The position numbers and the translations under genes were made by a program. Positions 36,198 to 44,969 of a DNA stretch of 64,000 nucleotides are shown piece by piece. This DNA comes from an uncultured Lachnospiraceae bacterium (GTDB lineage: Bacteria > Bacillota > Clostridia > Lachnospirales > Lachnospiraceae), in assembly GCA_951802115.1 (NCBI GenBank), contig CATOPL010000005.1, positions 1 to 64,000 on the forward strand, written 5' to 3'. Positions within the stretch are counted from its first letter, which is position 1. Every line of letters begins with the position of its first letter. The notes beneath the pieces were generated by a model, which saw only the letters and a list, made by a program, of their open reading frames with translations, was not told the origin of the DNA and searched no databases.

Positions 36198-39100
36198 TCA
36201 GTCTCCCACCACTTTCGTAACCTGCAGCACCACCTCGCTGAAATATCTGGGCTCGACTTCCCCCGTCAGGCACCGGTTTTCTTTTCGGAATGCACCGCTT
36301 CCGGGTACGTCTTCGGGCAGGCGGTAGAAAGAAAGCTGACGGACTGTCACCTCCTGGTTCTCGCAACCCACCGAACAGCCCGAGAACGTCAGTTCTGCAC
36401 CAAATGCCCCGTCCCTGCGGTAATAATTTTCAAAATGTCCCGCATCCATGGTCGGTCCCCGGAACCATCCTGCCTTCAGAAGCTGTCCGGACAAAGACAG
36501 ACCGTTCAGCGTCCTGTCCTCGAATCGGGCAAGAACCGTCTTATCTCTTTCTTCCTGCGTCACCCGGAAAACCGGACGGCACAGCTGTTCAAAGGGCTGG
36601 CTAATCTCATAATCCGAAAGCTGTTCCTTCCATGCCGCAAGTACTTCATCGGACAGCTCAAGGGGATGCACAAGGCCGATCTTTCCGGATTCCGGGAAAG
36701 GACAGGTTTCCTCTTCTTCGGTATTAAAGCTTCCATCCTCCATATACCGGAAAGTCCCCTGAAGCTCTGATCCCTCATAGACACCCCAGATCAGCCCCAT
36801 GGCAAAGGACTGCATGACCGGATTGTTCACAAACAGCGCCCGCCATTTCTCCGGTTCCCAGAAACGCGCCGCCAGCAGGGCCTGTTCCAGACGAAGCTTC
36901 TGGCTGGCAGTCACCTCTTTTAACTGTTTTTTCATCTGCCGGAAGGCCTGATTTGCAGACGCTGCTTTTTCCGGATCATCCTGTCTGCCGGGAGCGGGCA
37001 GATTCTTCAGACGCTTTCCGGTGCTGTCATAGATCTCTGCTTCCAGCGCCGCATTCAGGCGCACGGTAAAACTTCGGGGACCATAATCAAAGACCTGTTC
37101 CATCTTCCCGTCAAAACCCAGATCCGGCACCAGGCGGTCTTCCAGTTCTTCCCGGCTGATGCCAAGGGCTGTTGCCGCCTGCCGAAGCGCTTCTCCCGCT
37201 GCATTTTTTACCTGACGGAACTTGTATTTTCTTGACATCTGATCCACCAGACGCAGCGCCTCCGGACTTCCGTTCAAGGCAAGGGCGCGCACCGCCTCCG
37301 CCGCCATAGCCCCTCTTTGATGCTCTGCCCAGTCTTTGATCTGTCCGCAGAGCACCGGGATCACAGTCTGTCCGCCGTGTACGGACAAAGCATAGAGTAC
37401 CCAGCGTTTTTTTGCCTCCGCTCCCGCCGACAGCCAGCCTTCATACAACGCCCGCATATATCCGGAAAGCACTTCCGGTTCCAGAGGCGAGGCCAGCTTT
37501 TTTGCATCCTCGCTGAGCCCTGCAGGTTCCTGATCCGCATAGGCTGCCAGGATCGAAAGCAGATATTCTTTTGGAACAGTCTCCCCGTCCCTGCGATGCA
37601 CCTCCGGAAGCGTCAGGCTCTGGACCCACTCTACCTTTTTCTTCCGGCTTCCTCGGAAGATCTCTGCCGACAGCCGTTCCTCCATCCGTTTCGTCCGTCC
37701 GGACCCGTCCACATCCTTCGCTTCCTGTTCCAGCTCTTCTGCCAGCGCCGCCAAAGAAGCTGCCAGCTTTTGATTCTTCTCCCGGTCGCAGGCCGTTCTG
37801 ACAGCCTCCAGACAGGACGGGTCTCCCCATTCCCCTAAAAGCCAAACGGCGAATTCCCGTTCTTTTACTTTCTTTGATTCCAGAAACGCCAGCACTTCCG
37901 GTTTCCACTCCGGATGCTCCCGGCCGATCTCAAGAACTTTTGTACGTACCTGCTTTGTGCCGGTTCCCACACAGGAGAGAAACAGGTCCCGGTAACGGCC
38001 GCCCTGATGGGCCAGAATCTCAAGCCCCAGACAGCAGGCCGGACCGCTCCCCTCTCTTATGGTCCTGGTCATTCCCTCTTCCCAGCGCTCCATATCCTGT
38101 GCCGCCGCACACTCTGCCAGCGCTTTCGCACACCGTTCCAAGTACAACGCTTTCTCCTTTTTACTCAGATTCTCTCCCATGGCACTCAGGGCATCCATCT
38201 GATAAAAGACCGGAATGTGTTCTTCGGCAAAAAGGTCCAAAATTCCGCGGATCTGACGCGGATCACACAGCAGTTCCTCCGGCTTCCCGCCAAAAGCTTC
38301 CTCCTGAAACACCGGATAATATGCAAAATACCCTGCCATTTTCCGCAGCGCTTCCAGCACCATTCCCCTTCTGTACAGGGACGGTTCCTGCCGTTTCAGT
38401 TCAGAAAACCGCTGATGATTTTCCTTTTCCGCATACAGATCATTGCCCCATTCCTTTATATGGGGTTCCAGCACCTCTGCAGAGCAGGCGCCCAGCACAT
38501 ACTGCCTCGCATCCTCTTTTCCCGGACTGACCCGGGACACGATCTCGGACGCCAGCTTCTCCCGCCAGGTCGTCTCAAACTCGTCCTGAAGCTCCTGGCA
38601 ATATCCCGTATGACGTATGATTCTCATTAGCTCCCTGTATAGTCTGCTGTCCGCTTCCGCCGCCGCTTTTTTGACTCCTTCCGGACATCTGGACGCCATG
38701 CGCTCCACCGCTTTTGTGTAACCCAGATTCACACAGTACAGAACATAATCCTCATCCGGGATCGGCAGCATCTCTTCCATCGCCTTCATGCGGGCGTCAA
38801 ACCAGTCTTCTTCTGCGATTCTCATACAGGTTTCCAGCACCGGATTTCTTCCCTGGCGCCGCAGATTCATTCCCACAGATGCCCTGCCCGCCGTGTTGAC
38901 CGCCGCCATCATCCGCAGGATAATCTCAAAACGCAGGGAATGTTCCAGTGCCAGAAACGCACAGCCGGAGAGAAACCCGGTCTCCATGCTGCCCGACCGC
39001 CGTTCTTCATAAATGGACAGAATCCGATGGGGAAAGGGGGTATCCTTGCCTGCATTTTGGGCATAGGACTCCAGGGACACCAGTTCCTGCTTCTCAAACG

Positions 39101-39746
39101 CCGACAGATCCGGAAAAGAAGCGATCAGGCTCTCTTCCAGCTCCTTTACAATCATCGGCGCCGTACCTGGTTCTGTATGATGCAGATACATGGCCAGAAG
39201 GAGCATCCTTGTACTGCTCACCTTCCCGAACCGGGTACGATCATAGCAATACGCCGCGGCCCGCAAAAACAGGTCCGGATCCTCTGCCCCGGACTGACAC
39301 AGCGCTTTCACCTCTTCCGGTTTCCGCCAGTGAAGATATTGCACACACATCCCTGCACGAATCGCCGTCTTCTGCTCTTCGGCCTGGGTACCGCTCAGAA
39401 ACACCAGTGATCCTTCCAGTTCAGAAAGACAAGACGGCTGTTTAAAGTCGGTCAGCAGTATTCCCGCTGTAGACCCGCCCACGGCCGCCAGAAAACGCAT
39501 ACAGCGCCCAAACTCTTCTGTCTGTTTCTTTTTCCTTAGCCAGCCTGGATAATCCCCGTTTTCCCACAAGTAAGCGGGCATCGTCAGTTCCAGACTTTGA
39601 TGCACTACCAGAGAAAGAAGCCCTTCGTCCTCCGGCAGATCCATATCCAGATAACGTTCTGCAAGTTTTCGATTGGCTTTGAGCATGCCAATCGCCTTGA
39701 AAAATTTTTGTCGGATTGCTCCTCCCTCTGTATCTTTTATAATCAT
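36198..39746 (-). CDS. DUF4132 domain protein (copy 2)
   Basis: A 1182-residue, mostly helical protein. About 800 residues of HEAT-like helical repeats precede a conserved C-terminal DUF4132 region: LGISREELEDRLVPDLGFD near 860, FTVRLNAALEAEIYD near 890, GLIWGVYEGSELQGTFRYM near 1000, and DYEISQPFEQLCRPVF near 1070. E. coli MolR/YehI belong to the same broad family; the biochemical role is unknown. It is a paralog of the 40727-44188 gene, with colinear similarity over the whole length. The start at 39746 has a modest AAGGAA about 12 bases upstream. It is followed after 5 bases by the composite broken gene. Confidence 0.8.
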   Translation of the reverse strand: MIIKDTEGGAIRQKFFKAIGMLKANRKLAERYLDMDLPEDEGLLSLVVHQSLELTMPAYLWENGDYPGWLRKKKQTEEFGRCMRFLAAVGGSTAGILLTDFKQPSCLSELEGSLVFLSGTQAEEQKTAIRAGMCVQYLHWRKPEEVKALCQSGAEDPDLFLRAAAYCYDRTRFGKVSSTRMLLLAMYLHHTEPGTAPMIVKELEESLIASFPDLSAFEKQELVSLESYAQNAGKDTPFPHRILSIYEERRSGSMETGFLSGCAFLALEHSLRFEIILRMMAAVNTAGRASVGMNLRRQGRNPVLETCMRIAEEDWFDARMKAMEEMLPIPDEDYVLYCVNLGYTKAVERMASRCPEGVKKAAAEADSRLYRELMRIIRHTGYCQELQDEFETTWREKLASEIVSRVSPGKEDARQYVLGACSAEVLEPHIKEWGNDLYAEKENHQRFSELKRQEPSLYRRGMVLEALRKMAGYFAYYPVFQEEAFGGKPEELLCDPRQIRGILDLFAEEHIPVFYQMDALSAMGENLSKKEKALYLERCAKALAECAAAQDMERWEEGMTRTIREGSGPACCLGLEILAHQGGRYRDLFLSCVGTGTKQVRTKVLEIGREHPEWKPEVLAFLESKKVKEREFAVWLLGEWGDPSCLEAVRTACDREKNQKLAASLAALAEELEQEAKDVDGSGRTKRMEERLSAEIFRGSRKKKVEWVQSLTLPEVHRRDGETVPKEYLLSILAAYADQEPAGLSEDAKKLASPLEPEVLSGYMRALYEGWLSAGAEAKKRWVLYALSVHGGQTVIPVLCGQIKDWAEHQRGAMAAEAVRALALNGSPEALRLVDQMSRKYKFRQVKNAAGEALRQAATALGISREELEDRLVPDLGFDGKMEQVFDYGPRSFTVRLNAALEAEIYDSTGKRLKNLPAPGRQDDPEKAASANQAFRQMKKQLKEVTASQKLRLEQALLAARFWEPEKWRALFVNNPVMQSFAMGLIWGVYEGSELQGTFRYMEDGSFNTEEEETCPFPESGKIGLVHPLELSDEVLAAWKEQLSDYEISQPFEQLCRPVFRVTQEERDKTVLARFEDRTLNGLSLSGQLLKAGWFRGPTMDAGHFENYYRRDGAFGAELTFSGCSVGCENQEVTVRQLSFYRLPEDVPGSGAFRKENRCLTGEVEPRYFSEVVLQVTKVVGD

Positions 39747-39859
39747 GATCTTTTATTCTTCCTTACTGCTTTTATTCAGAGGTTCTCCGCCGGCAGCCCT
39801 GACCGATGCTATTAGTTTAATTTTCATGTCAGACGATGGGACTGCGGACAACACAGAAA

Positions 39860-39975
39860 GTCAACAACCCCGCTGCAAGCAACGGGTCATCAAGCTTGCA
39901 ACGCTGCAGAGCAGCGGGGTATGTGACCTTCGCGGCATTCGCCAAATGCCCGTGCAAGCACGGCACTTGGCTCAT
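39860..39975. repeat. Structured extragenic element
   Basis: Between the hypothetical gene and DUF4132 copy 2. CCCCGCTGC (39868-39876) pairs perfectly with GCAGCGGGG (39911-39919). Next to it is a near-perfect hairpin at 39941-39971 (GCCAAATGCCCGTGC, loop AA, then GCACGGCACTTGGC, one wobble and one bulge). Composition is GC-richer than the surrounding gap. I recall similar GC-rich dispersed intergenic elements from Lachnospiraceae, but only one copy is visible here. Confidence 0.5.
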
Positions 39976-40023
39976 TGCTCGCGGGAATCAAACAAATATC
40001 ACAGTTCAGTGTGTGCGTTCTCG

Positions 40024-40578
40024 TCAAAGAACAGACTTCAGTCTTGCGATAATCGCTTCACGATACTCTGCATGATGCGGCATACCTCCACCAAGTCCGC
40101 CACGTTTTGGAAATATGAGTTTGAAATAATTTTCGTTTTTCATAGTAATCGTACATTTCACAGATCCCATCCAGCCTTTTTTTATTTCACAGCTTTGAAT
40201 GTCCGACAGCAAAAAGCATGTCCCAATATCAGCGAAAGGCAGATTTGAAGTGATTTCCTGTACATCGCCTTCGTCCCCGCTCCACTTATTGCTGAACTGG
40301 TAAAAGTATTTATTTCTTTCACATTCCACAATCGTCAGGAGAGACTGTGTAAACCCAATATATACATCATAAGCTACATACTTTCTCTTACTAAGTGCAA
40401 TGATACCGCCGTTTCCGTCCGGAGCCAGACCATCTTCCGTACGCACACACTTTCCAAAAACACCCGTCACTTTCATTTCTTTCATTACCGCATGTATGCC
40501 GGCCAGTAACGTTTCCCCATCAGGTATATAGTTTCCTAACGCCCGCCTCATATTTGTTTCATCAAAAATATCTGACAT
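40024..40578 (-). CDS. Hypothetical protein between the DUF4132 paralogs
   Basis: A 184-residue soluble protein that I do not recognise with certainty. It opens SDIFDETNMRRALGNYIPDGE, has beta-rich segments (KRKYVAYDVYIGFTQSLLTIVE near 70-90) and ends with a basic strand-turn (KLIFPKRGGLGGG) and a C-terminal helix (EYREAIIARLKSV). The pattern is compatible with a PH-like beta-barrel, but this is a guess. AGGAG lies eight bases before ATG 40578, which was preferred over an upstream in-frame ATG. Its position between two DUF4132 genes on the same strand suggests a shared, unknown role. Confidence 0.6.
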   Translation of the reverse strand: MSDIFDETNMRRALGNYIPDGETLLAGIHAVMKEMKVTGVFGKCVRTEDGLAPDGNGGIIALSKRKYVAYDVYIGFTQSLLTIVECERNKYFYQFSNKWSGDEGDVQEITSNLPFADIGTCFLLSDIQSCEIKKGWMGSVKCTITMKNENYFKLIFPKRGGLGGGMPHHAEYREAIIARLKSVL

Positions 40579-40726
40579 ATTATATTCTCCTTTCCTGCAC
40601 CGATGCAAAACAGATTTTCTGCTTTTTTATTGGATTTTCAGACAATTATATTTTTTCTGAATCATGTTTGTTGTTTAGTCTGTGATTAGAATTTCGATCT
40701 GTTTTCCCTTTTTCACAGACCCGGTG

Positions 40727-43700
40727 TCACTGTTTATTTCCGGTCGCCTGTGCAAGTTGCAGCACGATCTCACTGAAATACCGGGGGCTGACTTCTCCTA
40801 ATATACCGTTTTCTTCCCGGCCCCTCTGGTCCGCATCTGTGCCCGGCCGGTAGAAGACGGCGTCATACACCACGACTTCCGTATTTTCGCCGGTGATGCC
40901 GCAGCCGGAGAAAGACAGCCTCACACCTGTTTTTCCATCTTCCCGGTAAAAGGTATCATATTCTCCGTTGTCTCCCACCGGCCCTTTATTCCAGCCAAAC
41001 CTGGTCAGCTTGCCGGAAAGCGACAGGGCATTCACCACATTTCCTTTAAAACGGGACAGTTCCATCCGGGACTGCTCTTCTTCGGTGGGACGAAAGATCG
41101 TACGGGCCAGCTGTTCAACAGGCTGTGTAATCTCATAATCCGAAAGCTGCTCTGCCCATGCCGCCCGCTCTTCTTCGGAGAGCTCCACCGGATGCACAAG
41201 CCCGATGGTCCCCTGTTCCGGAAATGCAAAAGGCTCTTCCTCCCGGGTGTTGAAACTACCGTCCTCCATATACCGAAAAGTCGCCTTTAACCTCCCGTCC
41301 TCATAGACGCCCCAGATCAGCCCCGCCGCAAACTGGTGCATAACCGGATTTTTCACAAAAAGCTCTTTCCAGCCGGCTGCCTGCCAGTACCTTCCGGCGA
41401 TCAGCGCCTGCTCAAGCCGAAGCTTCTGACCGGCTGCCACGGTCTTCAGCTGCTTTTTCAGCTGCTTAAACGCAAGGTTTGCCTCTTCTGCCTTCTCCGG
41501 GTCATCCTGCTTTTTGGGGGACGGCAGATTTTTTAACCGCTTTCCATCTTCGTCATACACTTCCGCTTCCAGAGACAAGGTCAGCCGGACCGTAAAGCAT
41601 CGGGAACCACAATCGAACATCCGTTCCATTCTTTCATCAAATCCCAGATCCGGCACAATCCGGTCCTCCAGATCTTCCCGGCTGATCCCAAGCTGCAAAG
41701 CCGCCCCGGCAAGCGCATCGGCCGCTCCTTTTTTTACCTGACGGTATTTGAACTTTCTGGAAATCTGATCCACCAGAAGAAGCGCGGCAGAGGAACCGTT
41801 CAGCGTGAGCGCCTTCACCGCCTCCACCGCCAGCGCACCCCGGAACTTCCCGGGCAGTTCTTTGATCTGCTGATGCAAAAGGGGAATCATTGCTTCCCCG
41901 CCGTGGATGGACGCCGCGTACAGAACCCATTTCTTCTTGGCCTCCGCTCCGGTCTCCAGCCAGCGGAAAAACAGATCCCGCATACATGCGGACAACTCAG
42001 CCTGTTCCAGCGCATCTGCCAGCCTCCCTGCATCCTTTGAGATACCCGGCACTTCCATAAATGCATAGCAGGCCATGATCGCCTTTAAATAATCCTCCGG
42101 CGCTTCCATACCGCCCTTTGTATGGATCTTTTCGTAAGGTTCCTGAAAGGCCCACTGTACCTTCTGTCTGCCGCCGTTTTTCAGGCAGTCTCCAGCCAGC
42201 TGTTCCAGATCCACCGTCTCCTGTTCTGCGCCCAGAAGCTTCTGCAGATATTCGGATATCTTTTTATTCTTTTCCTTCTGAAGCGCTTTTTCAAGCTCCG
42301 GCCGGTACTGCTCCACACCCCACTGTTTCAGTACCCACACTGCCATCTGACGCTCTTTCTGCTTTCTGGATGCGAGCATGGCTTTAATCTCCTGCTCCCA
42401 TTCTCTGTGTCCTCCGTACACGGACAGCAGGACCTGCTGCACCTGTCTGGAACCATCACCGGCGCAGGCAAGAAGCGCATTTTTATATTCCTGCCCATGA
42501 CGGTCCATAGTAAGGATACAGAAAATCCGCGTCATGGCAGCACCACTAAGAGCGACCTTTTTGTATTCCTCCCCCCACACGCTGATCCTCCGGTCCAGAG
42601 CCTCCACGCACTCCTTCTGAAAAGCGTCCTGGTCCTGCGCTTTATGGTAGCACTCATGGATACTGGCCAGAGTATCCAGCTGATAAGATACAGGAACCCG
42701 CTCATCCTGGAAGATCTGAAAAATACTTCCAATTTCCTGCACAGTCAAAAGCTCACTAAGGCCAAATTCCTCCAAACGGAACATATAAAACCGGAAATAG
42801 CTGCCGTGCATCAGAAGCCCTTCCATGGCCACCGCACGCCGATAGAGTTTCTGCATCTTTGGATCATCCCGCAGAAGTTCCAGCCGGTCATTCTTATATC
42901 CATAATAGCCGCTGGCATCTTTGCGCCACTCCTTTACGAAGGGCAAGACTTCCGAAAGCTCTGCTTTCCCGAGAAAATACTTCCGGGCAACCTCTTCATT
43001 GCTTTCAAAGTTAGTGACCAGTTCCTCTGCCGCCTTCTGCAGGTACTTCTCCTGCTCATAGATCTTCTCGTGCAGCGCCGGAGCCTGCCGCCTGGCCGTC
43101 TGAAGCAGATTGTCATACTGCCAGAGAGACAGACTTTCGGTCACTTCCGTAATCGCAGACGGATATTTGGTGAATACCATCTTCCAGATATCATCCAGCC
43201 GCTCCCGGATGCCCCACCGGGCCCAGTCTGCCGGAGAGATGGGAAGTTCTTCCAGCAAAAACTTCCGGTGCCGGTTAAACCAGTCAGCATCCGCCATATA
43301 ACGGCAGATGCCAGGAAAACAGCTTCTGCTTGCTTCCTGATCCGCCGCCGCCAGAAGCTTCAGTGCTGTCTGGAAAGACTCCCTGTGTCCAAGGGAGAGA
43401 TACGCGCATCCGGTCAGAAGGGCCAGCCGGTCCGCAGAACTTGTCCGGCCTCTTAAAATCTTCCGGATTTCTGCGGGAAACGGCATATCCCCATATGTAT
43501 GAAGAACATAGTCCTGAAGTTCTGACAGTTCTGCATCTGTCAGCGCATTACCTCCAAAAAGTTCCGGAAGTCTTTCAAGAAATCTCTGTTCCAGCCATCC
43601 GGACAGCGCCTCTGTCTGCTTATTTTTCACAGAGTCCAGACTCATACAGCACAGCCAGATCCCGACCAGCAGCATTTTCGGTGCATCTTCAGAGCCCCGG

Positions 43701-44188
43701 CAGAGCTCCACGGCCCGGATCAGAACCTCCGGATCTTTCCGCCCCACACTGAACAGTACGCTTAAGCGTCCCTGCTGCAGGGTATTAGCTTCATGGGCGT
43801 ACATCTCCGCCCAGAACGCCGCACGCTGTTCCTTTGTAAGCCACCGAAGAAGCCAGTTTTCATTTTTATATCGGACCAGCACACAGACCGCGGAAGAACC
43901 GCCTGCTGCCGCCACGAACTGCACATAGCGCCCAAGCAGCTCTTCTTCTTTTTCATCTCTGAGCGCCTGACACCAGTCCAGGCACGCCTCCTGCTCCAAA
44001 GCGCTGAGCAGCGAAAAGTCCTGGTACTCCATCTGTGCAAGAAGATCAGATGTTCCATTCACAGACAGATCCGGTCCCTGTGAGGACTCCAGATACCTTT
44101 TTGCAATTCTTCGGTTTTTTTCCGTCAGCTTCAGACTGTCCAAAGCGTCTGTCAGAAGCTGCGGCAGACAGTCGTTCTTGAAATTCAT
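40727..44188 (-). CDS. DUF4132 domain protein (copy 1)
   Basis: A 1153-residue helical-repeat protein, paralogous to the gene at 36198-39746. Matching landmarks occur in the same order: GYHREWEQEIKAMLASRK-type repeats, AEAKKKWVLYAASIHGGEAMIP near 770, LGISREDLEDRIVPDLGFD near 835, GLIWGVYEDGRLKATFRYM near 975, and DYEITQPVEQLARTIF near 1045. The DUF4132 part is the best conserved; no catalytic motif is apparent. ATG 44188 has AGGAGG seven bases upstream; an upstream in-frame ATG at 44236 lacks one. It is the first gene of a same-strand run with the 184-residue hypothetical gene and the second paralog. Confidence 0.8.
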   Translation of the reverse strand: MNFKNDCLPQLLTDALDSLKLTEKNRRIAKRYLESSQGPDLSVNGTSDLLAQMEYQDFSLLSALEQEACLDWCQALRDEKEEELLGRYVQFVAAAGGSSAVCVLVRYKNENWLLRWLTKEQRAAFWAEMYAHEANTLQQGRLSVLFSVGRKDPEVLIRAVELCRGSEDAPKMLLVGIWLCCMSLDSVKNKQTEALSGWLEQRFLERLPELFGGNALTDAELSELQDYVLHTYGDMPFPAEIRKILRGRTSSADRLALLTGCAYLSLGHRESFQTALKLLAAADQEASRSCFPGICRYMADADWFNRHRKFLLEELPISPADWARWGIRERLDDIWKMVFTKYPSAITEVTESLSLWQYDNLLQTARRQAPALHEKIYEQEKYLQKAAEELVTNFESNEEVARKYFLGKAELSEVLPFVKEWRKDASGYYGYKNDRLELLRDDPKMQKLYRRAVAMEGLLMHGSYFRFYMFRLEEFGLSELLTVQEIGSIFQIFQDERVPVSYQLDTLASIHECYHKAQDQDAFQKECVEALDRRISVWGEEYKKVALSGAAMTRIFCILTMDRHGQEYKNALLACAGDGSRQVQQVLLSVYGGHREWEQEIKAMLASRKQKERQMAVWVLKQWGVEQYRPELEKALQKEKNKKISEYLQKLLGAEQETVDLEQLAGDCLKNGGRQKVQWAFQEPYEKIHTKGGMEAPEDYLKAIMACYAFMEVPGISKDAGRLADALEQAELSACMRDLFFRWLETGAEAKKKWVLYAASIHGGEAMIPLLHQQIKELPGKFRGALAVEAVKALTLNGSSAALLLVDQISRKFKYRQVKKGAADALAGAALQLGISREDLEDRIVPDLGFDERMERMFDCGSRCFTVRLTLSLEAEVYDEDGKRLKNLPSPKKQDDPEKAEEANLAFKQLKKQLKTVAAGQKLRLEQALIAGRYWQAAGWKELFVKNPVMHQFAAGLIWGVYEDGRLKATFRYMEDGSFNTREEEPFAFPEQGTIGLVHPVELSEEERAAWAEQLSDYEITQPVEQLARTIFRPTEEEQSRMELSRFKGNVVNALSLSGKLTRFGWNKGPVGDNGEYDTFYREDGKTGVRLSFSGCGITGENTEVVVYDAVFYRPGTDADQRGREENGILGEVSPRYFSEIVLQLAQATGNKQ

Positions 44189-44386
44189 ATCTGTTCCTCC
44201 TAATATTAAAATCCCGACTTTTAAACATCTTACCAAAGTATTGAATTATACCTACCAATTTTTGTTGCTGTCGGCTCCATTATACCGTATTTCCAGGATC
44301 AGTAAAAGTCCTCGCGTAAAGAAACCGTTTTCCACATCAGGCCAGTGTACCGGAACCCCAGCCTTTCAGAAATAATTATAATTTTT

Positions 44387-44421
44387 TAAAAAAAACAAAA
44401 AAACAGGGCACATTTTGCCCT
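44387..44421 (-). terminator. Strong terminator of the cysK-metY-GNAT unit
   Basis: On the minus strand AGGGCA pairs with TGCCCT around a five-base loop and is followed by GTTTTTTTGTTTTTTTT, directly after the GNAT gene stop at 44431. The rest of the gap to 44188 is AT-rich without a gene. Confidence 0.92.
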
Positions 44422-44430
44422 TTTCAAAGT

Positions 44431-44952
44431 TCAAAATGCATCCTGTATTTTATAAAAACACACTCTTCTACAGTTTCCTTCCTGATCTGTTCTGCTCACA
44501 TAAGTGTTTTCCTGCAGAAAACCACATCTTTCAAACAGTTTCCGGGACGCCGTATTATATTCCAGAATATTAGAGCAAATGCAGTTCAGCCGCAGTTCAT
44601 GAAAAGCATATGAAACCAGTGTATTGACAGCATCCTGCCCATATCCTCTTCCCCTGGCAGACTTTATAAGTTTTATATGAATCTCAGCCGTACCGTTTTC
44701 AGAATCTATATGAGATAGCATGATAATTCCCAGCCCCGTTCCCGGACTTTCTTTATCTGCAATAATCCTGCGTATACTGCAGGCGGAACTTTGTCCAAAG
44801 CTCTGCCGGTTCATCTGATATGCGCAGGTTATTGGCCTGGCATATCCTTTTGTCACCTTAATGATCTCCGGATCCCGGCTCAGATTCCAGAAGATCTCCC
44901 GGTCCTGTCCTTCGACATGCCGAAGAATCACTTTTTTCCCTTCAATATCCAT
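44431..44952 (-). CDS. GNAT-family N-acetyltransferase
   Basis: A 173-residue RimJ/RimL-like acetyltransferase. Expected segments are present: VILRHVEGQDREIFWNLSRD at the start, HIKLIKSARGRGYGQDAVNTLV near 95-115 (acetyl-CoA binding loop RGRGYG), and NILEYNTASRKLFERCGF near 130-148. Substrate cannot be predicted. ATG 44952 (GGAG 8 bases upstream) was preferred; an upstream frame would overlap metY. It starts 17 bases after the metY stop, shares the terminator and so belongs to the sulfur operon transcript. Confidence 0.85.
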   Translation of the reverse strand: MDIEGKKVILRHVEGQDREIFWNLSRDPEIIKVTKGYARPITCAYQMNRQSFGQSSACSIRRIIADKESPGTGLGIIMLSHIDSENGTAEIHIKLIKSARGRGYGQDAVNTLVSYAFHELRLNCICSNILEYNTASRKLFERCGFLQENTYVSRTDQEGNCRRVCFYKIQDAF

Positions 44953-44969
44953 AGGTCCTTCTCCATACG

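Noticed and set aside
39673-40248. A 191-codon plus-strand frame across the structured element
   Set aside because: It crosses the ends of two minus-strand genes and the hairpin region, with no homology features; treated as a chance frame.
42122-43456. A 444-codon open frame on the plus strand
   Set aside because: It is antisense to DUF4132 copy 1, rich in His, Pro, Leu and Phe as expected from the complement of a helical-repeat gene, and has no ribosome binding site or family features.
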